Notes: generated by a model from the letters alone, not told the origin. Numbered from the stretch's first letter, positions 1-7,660 are shown. The stretch: DNA of 17,756 bases from an uncultured Clostridia bacterium (GCA_947624945.1 CANQMJ010000040.1:1-17756); one strand, 5' to 3'. Translations and numbers: made by a program.

Positions 1-863
1 AGGTAATAGTCCTCGAGCGTCGGCGCGGCGTTGCGCGAATTCGGCGTCGGCGCGCCGTCCGCGATTATGCGCAGATCGACGCCGCCCGCCTCGTCGTCGC
101 GGGAGATGTTCGTGACGCGGTGGTGCTCCTGCATAGCCACGACTTCGCTTTCAGCGCAAGGAGTGATCCACACTTTGCCCTCGATCTTCTTCGTCAATTC
201 GTGCGGCGGCGCGTTGTCGACGATGACGCCCTTTTTCAGCATGATGATGTCGCGTGCAATAAATTCGATGTCGGACACGACGTGTGTCGCGATGAGCACG
301 ATCTTGGAGAGCGCGATTTTGGCGATGTAGTTGCGTATCGCTATGCGCTGCTTCGGGTCGAGTCCCGCCGTCGGCTCGTCGAGTATCAGTATCGACGGCT
401 CGCCGAGCACTGCCTGTGCGAGCGCAAGCCGCTGTTTCATGCCGCCCGACAATGCGCCGATCTTTTTGCGGCGCGCATCGTCGAGCTCGACGGATGCGAG
501 TATCTCATCTATCTGCCGCTTCGCGTCAGCTTTGCCGATACATTTGAGCGTCGCCATATACCACATGAAGCGCTCGACGGTGAAGTTCGGATACAGTCCC
601 GGGTACTGCGGCATGAAGCCGAGCTTTTCGCGGAACTCCACCCCCATTTTCTTTACGTCGCGCGGCTCGCCATCGCCGTCCGCGAACAGTATTTCTCCGC
701 TGTCGGCGGGCAGATTGTCGGTGAGAATGTTCATCAGCGTCGATTTGCCCGAGCCGTTCGGGCCGAGCAGCGCGTATATGCCGGGTTCGAGCGTCGCGGT
801 GAAGTCCGACAGCGCGCGGTTTTTGCCGTATGACTTTGTGATGTTTTTGATTTGAAGCTTCAT
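1..863 (-). CDS. ABC transporter ATP-binding protein (3' end outside window)
   Basis: Reading from the ATG at 863 gives 287 residues with no stop before the window edge, so the C-terminus is missing. All nucleotide-binding-domain motifs are visible: Walker A GPNGSGKST (residues 34-42), Q-loop glutamine near 86 (FMPQYPG), signature LSGGMKQR (138-145), Walker B ILILDEP with the D-loop GLD (158-169), and the switch histidine in ATHVVSD (194). The protein should hydrolyse ATP on the cytoplasmic face and power the permease encoded just upstream. Its start overlaps the permease stop as ATGA, implying translational coupling. The sequence resembles the ATPases of ABC-2 type exporters (antimicrobial peptide, lantibiotic or bacitracin-like resistance). 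The substrate cannot be told from sequence. Confidence 0.95.
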   Translation of the reverse strand, partial: MKLQIKNITKSYGKNRALSDFTATLEPGIYALLGPNGSGKSTLMNILTDNLPADSGEILFADGDGEPRDVKKMGVEFREKLGFMPQYPGLYPNFTVERFMWYMATLKCIGKADAKRQIDEILASVELDDARRKKIGALSGGMKQRLALAQAVLGEPSILILDEPTAGLDPKQRIAIRNYIAKIALSKIVLIATHVVSDIEFIARDIIMLKKGVIVDNAPPHELTKKIEGKVWITPCAESEVVAMQEHHRVTNISRDDEAGGVDLRIIADGAPTPNSRNAAPTLEDYY

Positions 864-3271
864 ATTGTTTTCCTCGTATGATTCCAACTTTTACTTGCAA
901 ATATGGCGGCGACGCCGGTGACTGATGCCGCAGCTGCTGTGAAAACGACTGCATACAGCCACTCAGGGCTGCCGCTCGCGGACTGCAAAATAAGCGGCGC
1001 AGCACGGAATAAACGTATCGCACCGAATGATGCGAGTGCATCCGCGCCGAATGATGCGAGCAGGTCGGGCAGCAGCGTGACTGCCACCGTCACCGATATC
1101 GCCGCGATATTTTTCTTCGTGACCTCAGACAGCGCGCCGACAAAAACGGCGAGTATAACTGCCGCGAAAATTCGCTCCACATATACGGCGGCAAGAAGCT
1201 GCATTATTGTTACAGAACTGTCGATATCGCCAAACCTCTCGATCGACGCGGCGGGTGCGGATGAAAGCGGAAGCTCGTATGAGCGAGCGATAATGACGCC
1301 ATCGACAGCGTTCCATATTATTGCCATAATGCATGACATGACCGCCGCCGACGCGAGCTTGCAAGCAAACGTCCGGCCGCGTCCGCGCCGCGTCGTGCGC
1401 AGTATCTGCGCAAATCCGCCCGACGAGCTGTCGGACTTATGTTCGGACGCGAACACGCCCGACATGCAAATCAGTATTAATGCGTAAAGAGTGAAATCAA
1501 ACCCCGTGCCGAACAGCGCTCTCCATCCAGTATCGTATACGAACTGCGCGTTGACGCCGCTGTCGGCAAATTTTTCGTCTATATAGTCCGCGTGCGCCTC
1601 GACGGCGGTGAACAGCTCGCTTTTGCTCTTCGCGTCGTAGTATGAGTTGAGATATTCTCTGTATTCATCGTAACCGAGCCCGCCGTCTGCATACGCGGTC
1701 TGCATTTCGCCGTAACGCATTATCGTTCCGTCAAGCTCGGCTCTGGTACGCTCGATATCGGCGCGCTTTTCGTCTGTCAGCTCGCCCGCGAACACAGTCA
1801 TGTATTCCTTGTATACCGCATCCGAATACGACACTGTCGGCGTATACGAATTATACGATATGACGCATTTGACGGCGAGCAGCGCGAGTATAAGAGGCAG
1901 CAAGCGCGACGATATCAGCAGTTTGTATGTCTCCGCCGCATAGATCCCCGTGAATTCGGCTTTCACCGCGCGCCGCAGCTGCTCGCTGCGTCTTTGCAAA
2001 ATGCGCGCGAGCGTCGGTTTTATTCTGTCAGATGAAAACGCGCCGAATGTCCGCGTTACCGTACTGCGCGCAAATTTCAGCGTGAAAATGATCGACGAGA
2101 CGGCGATAGTAATAACGAGCAAAACGAGCATGAACGGGACGTATCCTATCGGCGCGCCGAACATGTTCAATGCGCGGTACCGCTCGAAGAGCGGAGATGC
2201 ATTCATCGCGGATATCAGATTCAAATACCGCAGGGAAACGTCGGACGTACCGTACGGAATCGAATTAAATAAATAATTCAGCCCGATCATGCCGAGTCCG
2301 AACGCGTATGTGTACGCATAGCTGTCGAAAAAAGCGCTTGCCGCAAGCACCGCAAGCGCAAACGCGAGAGAAACGATGATCTTCACCGCGACCGTGACGA
2401 CAAAATACTCGCCGACCGATAAGACATACGGCGACATGCGGAACGCGGGATACGCCTGTATCGCGTTATACGGCGAACTGAACCCGATTTTTGCGCCTGC
2501 CGTCAGCCATGTCGACAGCGTGAATATTACCACGACAGCGACAGTCACAACAGCCGTCGCTGCTGTTTTCGCCGCAGCCGTCGCCGCTCTGCCGCGCCTC
2601 GTTATCTTTATTATCGGCAATACTCCTGTGCTGCTATCGGATGTGAAAACGACAGTCCCGACCATCAAAATGACGATCAAAATGAACACATCGACAGCGC
2701 TGTAACCGAAGTATTCGTCCCATCCGCGCAGATACTCAAATCCTATTCGCACATGAGACTGTGCATTTTCATAAAGCGCTATCGTCTTTTCCTGATATCG
2801 GTACATGAACGTATCGTGGGATATCCCCATGCAGTCAAACTCGTAAAGATTCGTCCGTGCGCGCTCGAGCACCTTCGCCGTCTCTCTTGGGTATGACGCG
2901 TTATTTTCTATCTGACTGTACAGCATCATGTACAGCATCGCATCCGAATAATCGGCGCTGTCCGAGTACACGTCAGGCAGCGGTTCGAGCTCGAACTCGA
3001 AGTCGCCGCGCTCCATCGCCTCGGATAATAATCGTTCGCGCTCCGCCTGCATCCGCTCATATTCCGCATGATCAGCATCCACGCTTTCGCGGTCACGGAC
3101 GTACAGGTCGAAAAAATCGGCGAGCACATCCGGCGGCACACGTAAATACTGCTGATGCTCCGATATCCGATACGCGCATAAAGCGACGTTAAGGGCGAGC
3201 ATGACGGCGAGGAATATCCACACATACCGCACGCCGAAAAGCTTATAAAGCTCATATTTCACGTATTTCAT
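860..3271 (-). CDS. Two-module ABC-2-like permease
   Basis: This 803-residue polytopic membrane protein begins MKYVKYELYKLF, a typical ABC-2 permease start (cytoplasmic amphipathic helix, then a first membrane span at about 14-35). Further hydrophobic stretches fall near 190-212, 230-255, 290-315 and 375-400 in the first half. In the second half they fall near 450-470, around 600, and in several spans to the C-terminus. The two halves look like repeats of one module. Each has an N-terminal YELYKL/AETYKLL segment, a span, a long hydrophilic extracellular loop, a second span, and then a serine-rich cytoplasmic stretch ending in RRGR (SDSSTG...ITRRGR and SDSSSGG...TTRRGR). A single chain may therefore supply both halves of the transporter, paired with the ATPase downstream. 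Its start overlaps the lipoprotein stop and its stop overlaps the ATPase start, both as ATGA. Substrate unknown. Confidence 0.85.
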   Translation of the reverse strand: MKYVKYELYKLFGVRYVWIFLAVMLALNVALCAYRISEHQQYLRVPPDVLADFFDLYVRDRESVDADHAEYERMQAERERLLSEAMERGDFEFELEPLPDVYSDSADYSDAMLYMMLYSQIENNASYPRETAKVLERARTNLYEFDCMGISHDTFMYRYQEKTIALYENAQSHVRIGFEYLRGWDEYFGYSAVDVFILIVILMVGTVVFTSDSSTGVLPIIKITRRGRAATAAAKTAATAVVTVAVVVIFTLSTWLTAGAKIGFSSPYNAIQAYPAFRMSPYVLSVGEYFVVTVAVKIIVSLAFALAVLAASAFFDSYAYTYAFGLGMIGLNYLFNSIPYGTSDVSLRYLNLISAMNASPLFERYRALNMFGAPIGYVPFMLVLLVITIAVSSIIFTLKFARSTVTRTFGAFSSDRIKPTLARILQRRSEQLRRAVKAEFTGIYAAETYKLLISSRLLPLILALLAVKCVISYNSYTPTVSYSDAVYKEYMTVFAGELTDEKRADIERTRAELDGTIMRYGEMQTAYADGGLGYDEYREYLNSYYDAKSKSELFTAVEAHADYIDEKFADSGVNAQFVYDTGWRALFGTGFDFTLYALILICMSGVFASEHKSDSSSGGFAQILRTTRRGRGRTFACKLASAAVMSCIMAIIWNAVDGVIIARSYELPLSSAPAASIERFGDIDSSVTIMQLLAAVYVERIFAAVILAVFVGALSEVTKKNIAAISVTVAVTLLPDLLASFGADALASFGAIRLFRAAPLILQSASGSPEWLYAVVFTAAAASVTGVAAIFASKSWNHTRKTI

Positions 3272-4566
3272 ATGCTGTTAAAATCAATGAAATATATATC
3301 GCCCGTCTCGGTGTCGTATCTGATCATTACATTATTATTAAGACTCGTGCCCGCACTCCAAACGGTTTCGCCGCTGTCGTTTTCGGCGGATGTATATCGG
3401 TTGAACGATGAGTATATGTATCTGCCGGACACGATAAAGCTGCCGAGCGTATAAAAAGATCCGTCTCCCTCGCGGTACGGGACGAAAACCTTCCTGACGT
3501 CTGTGCCGTCGTGATCCATTCTGTATATCGGGCTGATATTGACTGTGCCCGTTTCCTCACGATATCCGTCGCGGTAACCGTCGTCGCCGAAAACAATTTC
3601 CTTCGGCATATCGAGCGTATAGTAAATGTACTTTTCGGTCACATAGAGATAGCTCACACCGTTTACACCGAGACTTTTGTTGTTTTCCCCGTTCTCATCG
3701 CAGACACGCACCTCGCCGCCATTCTCCGTACTGTAAATGAAACCGTCGTCGCATTTGTACTTATACCCGACATTTGATGCAACTGTATATTCCTCGCCGG
3801 TTGTAACATCACGGCATATCAAATCGCTGTTCATCATATCGGAAATATACAGCTTGCCGCCGCACGACATCATCGGACTATACTTCCATTCGTCCGACTC
3901 GATGATCTCCGTCGTCAGCGTGTCCGTGTTTTGACGGCAGAACGCAAACGTATATTCGTTCGTCTCTTCGTCGTACACGGTGTCGATATAAAAGCAGCTG
4001 CTCCCGTCGACCACCATGCCCGACACGATAAGATCGGAATTTATTTCACGCAGCACTGTCAGTTCATCGTTTTCCGTGTCGTATTTTACTACGCGCGAGA
4101 CGTCGGACGCCTCGCCGTTCTTGTCGATAATTGAATATGACTGTTTATAAAGTATGTCGCTGTCGGAAAAGTAGACGCCGTACGAGCCGTCGATGCCGTA
4201 AAACGGACATTCCGCGGTTTTGTGATCGCAGAGCGGATCCGGGCAGACATATGTGATGTTACCTGTTTTTATGTCGTAACGGCAGAGCGATGTTTTTCCG
4301 GCATAGTATATTTGACCGTCGTGTATTGCCATATGCGAATTACATGTCACCGCCGGGACGGATATGACGCTGTCAGTACTGTCGTCGTCGTCGACGTATG
4401 AAAACGCCGATCCGTTGACAAACAGTGCAGCAGTATCGGTCCCGCCGTTGTCGAGGCTGTCTTTGGTGACCACGGTATAGTCGAGGTCGTTGCGGCATGA
4501 TGTAATCAGTGTCAATGTCAAAATGAGCGTCAAAAACGCAGTAATAGTTTTCGTATGTGTTTTCAT
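3268..4566 (-). CDS. Lipoprotein with probable beta-propeller fold
   Basis: The 432-residue product has a lipoprotein signal peptide: basic MKTHTK, hydrophobic residues 8-22, and a lipobox-like LITSC with the acylated cysteine at 24. The mature part is rich in short repeats of the kind IYYAGKTSLCRYDIKTG, YIYYTLDMP and RYIYSSFNRY. These are typical of DUF5050-like or WD-like propeller proteins displayed on the outer face of Clostridia membranes. A cysteine cluster CPDPLCDH...C (C108, C113, C120) near the first blades recurs in such lipoproteins. It lies inside a four-gene run joined by ATGA overlaps with the DUF4367 protein upstream and the permease downstream. An extracellular ligand-sensing or substrate-capturing role for the transporter is inferred. 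No enzymatic motif was seen. Confidence 0.75.
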   Translation of the reverse strand: MKTHTKTITAFLTLILTLTLITSCRNDLDYTVVTKDSLDNGGTDTAALFVNGSAFSYVDDDDSTDSVISVPAVTCNSHMAIHDGQIYYAGKTSLCRYDIKTGNITYVCPDPLCDHKTAECPFYGIDGSYGVYFSDSDILYKQSYSIIDKNGEASDVSRVVKYDTENDELTVLREINSDLIVSGMVVDGSSCFYIDTVYDEETNEYTFAFCRQNTDTLTTEIIESDEWKYSPMMSCGGKLYISDMMNSDLICRDVTTGEEYTVASNVGYKYKCDDGFIYSTENGGEVRVCDENGENNKSLGVNGVSYLYVTEKYIYYTLDMPKEIVFGDDGYRDGYREETGTVNISPIYRMDHDGTDVRKVFVPYREGDGSFYTLGSFIVSGRYIYSSFNRYTSAENDSGETVWSAGTSLNNNVMIRYDTETGDIYFIDFNSI

Positions 4567-5363
4567 ATCCGATCCGTTTTTAAGCCGTTTATGATGTCGA
4601 GCAGTGTCGCCTTGTCGCTTGCTGCGATAGAATATGAGTTTCCATCATGCACGAATATCGCCTCTTTTTTGCCGTTGACCTCGGTAAAATAAAACGTTAT
4701 GCCGTCGATAGTTACGTCCTCGTCCGACGAGAGGCTGTATATCGATTCTCCGTATGCATCGTATAAACATACCGAGTAATATACGCCGCCGGAAATTGAG
4801 AGATGCAGTTCTTTTCCTTTTGCACTGTCGATTTGATATATACTTTTTATTTCAGAATCCGCAGGAAGATACGAAGGATAGAGAATATCAATATTTTCAT
4901 CCTTCAGCAGCGCTTCGATTGAATCGTATTCTTTCACATCGCCGTTTCGTATAAATGTTATCCCGCCATACTCTATCGGTTCACCGTGCGGAAGGTCAAA
5001 TATTCCGTGTCCCCACTTCTGAATAACGGCTATCGGAGATATTCCGTCGACGGCGGCGGCGATCAGGACAGGAGAAAAGCACATGAAAATTGCCGCAAGG
5101 ATAATGGCGGCGCCTTTTCTCAGTCTGCCGGAGCTGTGCTTAATTTCCGTATGCGAATCGAATGTATAAAACAGTTTTTGAAGTTCACGGTTCTTTATTT
5201 CCGCGTCGGGAGCATTCTTGATGCCGATCTTATCTATCATATCGCTGCATTCGTCGATATAACGCATATCCTGCTCATCAAACGGCTTTTGTATTTCTTT
5301 GTCGATCTCATCTATAAGCAGCCGTGTCATTTTTTCTTCCGGCATATTTTCGTTGGCTTTCAA
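4563..5363 (-). CDS. DUF4367-type membrane protein, probable anti-sigma factor or sensor
   Basis: The product has about 80 charged N-terminal cytoplasmic residues, one membrane span (IILAAIFMCFSPVLIAAAV) and an extracytoplasmic C-terminal domain. The domain contains the PSYLPADSEI signature and ends in strand-rich segments typical of DUF4367 (often annotated as the anti-sigma partner of Clostridia ECF factors). The start is chosen as TTG at 5363: the Shine-Dalgarno-like GGAGAGGTGA sits 4-7 nt upstream of it. A GTG at 5372 in the same frame would abut the RBS with no spacing. The gene lies just downstream of the ECF sigma gene and overlaps the lipoprotein start by ATGA. The likely role is holding the sigma factor at the membrane until a cell-envelope signal is sensed. 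The sigma-binding region is not directly recognisable. Confidence 0.75.
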   Translation of the reverse strand: MKANENMPEEKMTRLLIDEIDKEIQKPFDEQDMRYIDECSDMIDKIGIKNAPDAEIKNRELQKLFYTFDSHTEIKHSSGRLRKGAAIILAAIFMCFSPVLIAAAVDGISPIAVIQKWGHGIFDLPHGEPIEYGGITFIRNGDVKEYDSIEALLKDENIDILYPSYLPADSEIKSIYQIDSAKGKELHLSISGGVYYSVCLYDAYGESIYSLSSDEDVTIDGITFYFTEVNGKKEAIFVHDGNSYSIAASDKATLLDIINGLKTDRI

Positions 5364-5375
5364 ACGACTCACCTC
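5364..5375 (-). promoter_or_regulatory. RBS deciding a TTG start for the DUF4367 gene
   Basis: On the minus strand GGAGAGGTGA is followed by GTCG and TTG. The RBS overlaps the alternative GTG codon, so initiation at GTG 5372 is unlikely. Initiation at TTG 5363 shortens the protein by three residues. Confidence 0.55.
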
Positions 5376-5419
5376 TCCGTTTTGCCATCATGACCGTTCA
5401 CATCCTATTTTGCGCCTCT

Positions 5420-5453
5420 GTTTATATAGTCTGTGAAAAATCATTTTGTGACA
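5420..5453 (-). promoter_or_regulatory. ECF-type promoter upstream of the DUF4367-lipoprotein-ABC genes
   Basis: On the minus strand TGTCAC (5453-5448) and GACTATATAAAC (5431-5420) are separated by 16 nt. This matches the form often seen before Clostridia ECF/DUF4367 loci (TGTCAC... then GTCTATATAA). It does not resemble a housekeeping TTGACA/TATAAT pair. It lies 124 bp or less upstream of the DUF4367 start and downstream of the sigma gene, so it could be the target of the sigma factor encoded next to it. Recognition by that sigma factor is inference. Confidence 0.55.
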
Positions 5454-5496
5454 TCTTTTTTTGAAAATTTTTGAAATTTTTTCTGCCGACCAATAT

Positions 5497-6030
5497 CTAT
5501 TGATAAAGCAGTTTTTTTACGATCTTTATTATTTTTATTCGCAGCCGGGAAATTCTTTTACGCAGCGCCGTCTCGTTTATACCGTACATTGCCGCAATAT
5601 CTCCGTATGAGGTCTTACGTACAAATGCCTCATCATAGAGTCTGCGCTCGGTCGGAGTCAATTTTTCCAGTATCATTGACTTGTATTTTTCTGTTTCTTC
5701 CTCATCTATATTATCTTCATCGGATATCTCATCGGAAGTATCGGGTACGGATTCGACTTTGTCAAGCGCCTCATCGAGCGGTATGACGTTTTCCGTGTCG
5801 CGGCGTTTGTGTTTGTAATAATCGACGACAATATTATGAGCGGTGCTGTACAGCCATTGACGTATGTATTTATATTCGATCGTTTCAAACGAGCTGCCGA
5901 GAGCGAGAAACACCTCCTGCGTCAGGTCATAGGCGTCATGCTCGCTATTGACATGATTGAAGCAGTATTTGTATATCTCATCGTAATATTTTTCCGCAAT
6001 ATGGCGAAGCAATTGGATCGTTATTTTCAA
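5497..6030 (-). CDS. ECF-family RNA polymerase sigma factor
   Basis: The 177-residue protein has the two-domain ECF layout. Sigma region 2 spans about residues 12-78, with DAYDLTQEVFLAL as region 2.2-like and WLYSTAHNIVVDYYKHKRR as the -10 binding region 2.3/2.4. An acidic linker (SDEISDEDNIDEEE, about 99-113) leads to region 4 at about 122-170, with LTPTERRLYDEAF and the helix-turn-helix SYGDIAAMYGINETALRKRISRLR. The start is TTG at 6030, preceded by AAAGGA with 7 nt spacing. It heads the operon with a DUF4367 protein, lipoprotein and ABC transporter, so it probably controls an envelope-stress or peptide-resistance response. Its target promoter may be the one at 5420-5453. A housekeeping-type promoter and an invertible-looking segment lie upstream. 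Confidence 0.93.
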   Translation of the reverse strand: MKITIQLLRHIAEKYYDEIYKYCFNHVNSEHDAYDLTQEVFLALGSSFETIEYKYIRQWLYSTAHNIVVDYYKHKRRDTENVIPLDEALDKVESVPDTSDEISDEDNIDEEETEKYKSMILEKLTPTERRLYDEAFVRKTSYGDIAAMYGINETALRKRISRLRIKIIKIVKKLLYQ

Positions 6031-6067
6031 ACCGTGTTCCTTTATTTATGTCAGTAATATTAAACAC

Positions 6068-6097
6068 ATTCTACCATACTGTTCGGTAATAATACAA
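6068..6097 (-). promoter_or_regulatory. Sigma-A-like promoter of the ECF sigma gene
   Basis: On the minus strand TTGTAT (6097-6092) and TAGAAT (6073-6068) are 18 nt apart, with TGG directly before the -10 (an extended -10). It lies 38 nt upstream of the TTG start, which would leave a leader of about 30 nt. Confidence 0.5.
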
Positions 6098-6132
6098 TAC
6101 TCAATTATATGTATGTGAATAGTTGATGATAT

Positions 6133-6291
6133 TCTCCAAAAGTTTACCTTTTGACAATTATTTGGATGTGCTATATTACTGTATTTTATGTGTCGATATA
6201 TGTACTCCAACAGGGGAAAATGCACCATAATAAGGTATTATTCCGAATATAATACAGTCTTACTCTCCATGCCAAAAGGTAAACTTTTTGA
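6133..6291. repeat. Inverted repeat pair bracketing a candidate invertible segment
   Basis: AAAAGTTTACCTTTTG at 6138-6153 recurs, perfectly and in inverted orientation, as CAAAAGGTAAACTTTT at 6273-6288. With flanks, the copies read TGTCAAAAGG... (minus strand, from 6156) and TGCCAAAAGG... (plus strand, from 6270). Each copy is itself an imperfect dyad, CAAAAG-5-CTTTTG. The enclosed stretch of about 112 bp is AT-rich and contains -35-like TTGACA at 6151-6156 pointing inward. The right copy ends 8-10 bp from the stop of a serine recombinase gene, and the left copy lies about 100 bp upstream of the ECF sigma start. This is the layout of a small DNA inversion switch. A MITE remnant or a recombinase regulatory site are alternatives. 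Confidence 0.55.
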
Positions 6292-6298
6292 AACCGAT

Positions 6299-6910
6299 TT
6301 ACTGTTTGAGAGATAGATTATACTCCCTCAGCCGCCTGTAAAACGTGGACCTGCTCATGCCGAGTTCTACAAGAATATCGCTTAGCAAAGCTCTGTTTCT
6401 TGTCCATCTTTGTACATAATCTCCGAAATCGGGCGGTGCTTCTTTCGGCGGTCGACCGAATCTCACGCCACGCAGTTTTGCAGCCGCAATACCCTCGGCT
6501 TGACGCTTGCGGATGTTTTCGCGCTCATTCTGTGCCACAAACGAAAGAAGCTGCAAAACAATATCGCTGATGAATGTACCGAGAAGATTCTTTTCGCGCC
6601 TTGTATCAAGCAGGGGCATGTCGATTACGACAACGTCGCATTTCTTTTCCTTCGTGATGATGCGCCACTGATTTTGTATTTCCTCATAGTTGCGACCAAG
6701 GCGGTCGATACTGAGAATATATAATACGTCACCTTCGCAGAGCTTCTTCATAAGCCGTTTGTAATTAGGTCGGTTGAAATCCTTTCCCGACTGTTTATCG
6801 ATATAGACATTTCTTATGTCAACTCCGGCATCGTTCATCGCTATGAGCTGACGATCCTCATTCTGATCCTGTGACGATACTCTCACATATCCGTATATTT
6901 TGTTTTTCAT
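6299..6910 (-). CDS. Serine recombinase (resolvase/invertase family)
   Basis: This 203-residue protein is full length for small resolvases/invertases. The N-terminal catalytic domain starts YGYVRVSSQDQ, with nucleophile Ser12 and Arg10. It continues with the SIDRLGRN motif (Arg70, Arg73) and the long dimerisation helix (about 118-146, FVAQNERENIRKRQAEGI). GVRFGRPPK leads to a C-terminal helix-turn-helix (about 172-195, LLSDILVELGMSRSTFYRRL). The start ATG at 6910 has GGAGG 4 nt upstream. The gene ends 8-10 bp from an inverted repeat that pairs with a copy near the sigma gene, so a DNA invertase role is plausible. Resolution of cointegrates is the alternative. A second recombinase of this family lies at 13530-14087. 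Confidence 0.93.
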   Translation of the reverse strand: MKNKIYGYVRVSSQDQNEDRQLIAMNDAGVDIRNVYIDKQSGKDFNRPNYKRLMKKLCEGDVLYILSIDRLGRNYEEIQNQWRIITKEKKCDVVVIDMPLLDTRREKNLLGTFISDIVLQLLSFVAQNERENIRKRQAEGIAAAKLRGVRFGRPPKEAPPDFGDYVQRWTRNRALLSDILVELGMSRSTFYRRLREYNLSLKQ

Positions 6911-6942
6911 AAGTCCTCCAATCTCTCAGAATATATTATGCT

Positions 6943-7185
6943 TCAAGACAGCAAACCTAATCTGCCGCCTTTCGGCGGCAGGTTTATTTTTATCATCATA
7001 ACGTTGCAGATTATTCCGAACACGGCGTCGGGGATGACGCTCCTGTCGCTCATGTCTGCGATATTCATGCTCCCCGTGCCGCGGTACACATCTTTTGCTG
7101 CGCAGAGAAGCGCGTATGCACCTATCGAATATTTCCCGCGCTTAATGCTGTCGAAGTCGATGTTGTCTCGGCTGACGCACGGCTC
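6943..7185 (-). pseudogene. C-terminal remnant of an unrecognised protein
   Basis: The minus strand encodes a coherent stretch (RDNIDFDSIKRGKYSIGAYA followed by LLCAAKDVYRGTG and SVIPDAVFGIICNVMMIKI). It then runs directly into the terminator hairpin and stops. The composition looks like a real folded domain. Upstream of about 7185, however, the same frame reads across a different fragment coded on the plus strand, and no convincing start or RBS was found. I do not recognise the family. It is best read as a truncated gene next to the recombinase. Confidence 0.35.
6954..6996 (+). terminator. Rho-independent terminator, plus orientation
   Basis: CTGCCGCC (6962-6969), loop TTTC, GGCGGCAG (6974-6981), followed by GTTTATTTTTAT; outer AAAC/GTTT pairs can extend the stem. 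No intact plus-strand gene ends before it. It sits in a region of gene debris and may be a leftover. Confidence 0.6.
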
Positions 7186-7194
7186 CGCATCTGC

Positions 7195-7305
7195 CCACAG
7201 ATCATCGCCGCTATGAATGAGTTCTATACTATGAAGGCTCATCCGGAACAGTACAAACGGTACTCTTCTTTCCGTGATGCGATGGACGAGGTTCTGACAG
7301 AGTAA
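7195..7305 (+). pseudogene. Tail of a RelB/DinJ-like antitoxin
   Basis: The plus strand reads PQIIAAMNEFYTMKAHPEQY, KRYSSFRDAMDEVLTE and then TAA. The pattern of an ...AM.E...-spacer-..Y.SF.EAM.E.L end resembles the C-terminus of RelB/DinJ family antitoxins. The frame upstream is open but shows no matching N-terminal ribbon-helix-helix domain, so only the tail survives. Family assignment is tentative. Confidence 0.35.
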
Positions 7306-7455
7306 CAAACAAGCAAGCAATTTTACGAATCAAAACTGTATTCACTTCTTGAGATTGAAGATACAAAGCTTTGGCACCTTAGTGCGCCGGCGCTTTACGA
7401 GCTGTACGATGAAGAAAAAAGAACGGGCAGCATCACGTTCCCGGAGGCGGCATGA
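7306..7455 (+). pseudogene. Headless partner gene of the DUF3791 gene
   Basis: In the same frame as the preceding TAA, the plus strand continues as FYESKLYSLLEIEDTKLWHL, SAPALYELYDEEKRTG and SITFPEAA before TGA at 7453. This is coherent coding sequence ending one base before the DUF3791 start. It lacks any start codon or N-terminal half, since the stop at 7303-7305 cuts it off. I recall similar ~70-residue proteins (ES/NSKLY..L....TKLW..S...LY..Y..E) next to DUF3791 genes, but cannot name the family. It looks like a fusion of gene ends produced by deletion. Confidence 0.45.
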
Positions 7456-7456
7456 C

Positions 7457-7660
7457 ATGAGCACAGCAGGAAATTTCACTGTTTATTGCGCGGAGCAGTA
7501 TAAAAACGCTAAAAAGCTGACGGGAAAAGAGGTCTCCGAGCTTTTCACCAAGTACAGAGTTTGGGAATACGTGTATTCATGCTTTGAATCTCTGAATACG
7601 ACCGGAGACAAGTATATCATTGAAGATATAGATCTCTATATCGAGGCACGTCAAGCATAA
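7457..7660 (+). CDS. DUF3791 family protein
   Basis: The 67-residue product MSTAGNFTVYCAEQYKNAKK...LTGKEVSELFTKYRVWEYV...SLNTTGDKYIIEDIDLYIEARQA matches the layout of DUF3791 proteins: YC.E.YK, then LTG.EV..LF..Y.V..Y, and the ending TTG..YI.EDID.YI. The start is ATG 7457, directly after the TGA of the upstream remnant; an in-frame upstream start would only read that gene out of frame. DUF3791 genes usually sit in small clusters with one or two companion genes, sometimes a DUF3990 protein, and have been suspected to be toxin-antitoxin-like. No function is established. Here the companion is truncated. Confidence 0.75.
   Translation: MSTAGNFTVYCAEQYKNAKKLTGKEVSELFTKYRVWEYVYSCFESLNTTGDKYIIEDIDLYIEARQA

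Noticed and set aside
120..855. Long plus-strand open frames opposite the ABC ATPase
   Set aside because: The minus strand encodes every ABC ATPase motif in order; the plus-strand frames are GC-driven shadows with no RBS or recognisable domain.
526..1041. Minus-strand frame of 171 codons spanning the permease/ATPase junction
   Set aside because: It overlaps two well-supported genes in another frame and gives a low-complexity Arg-rich protein.
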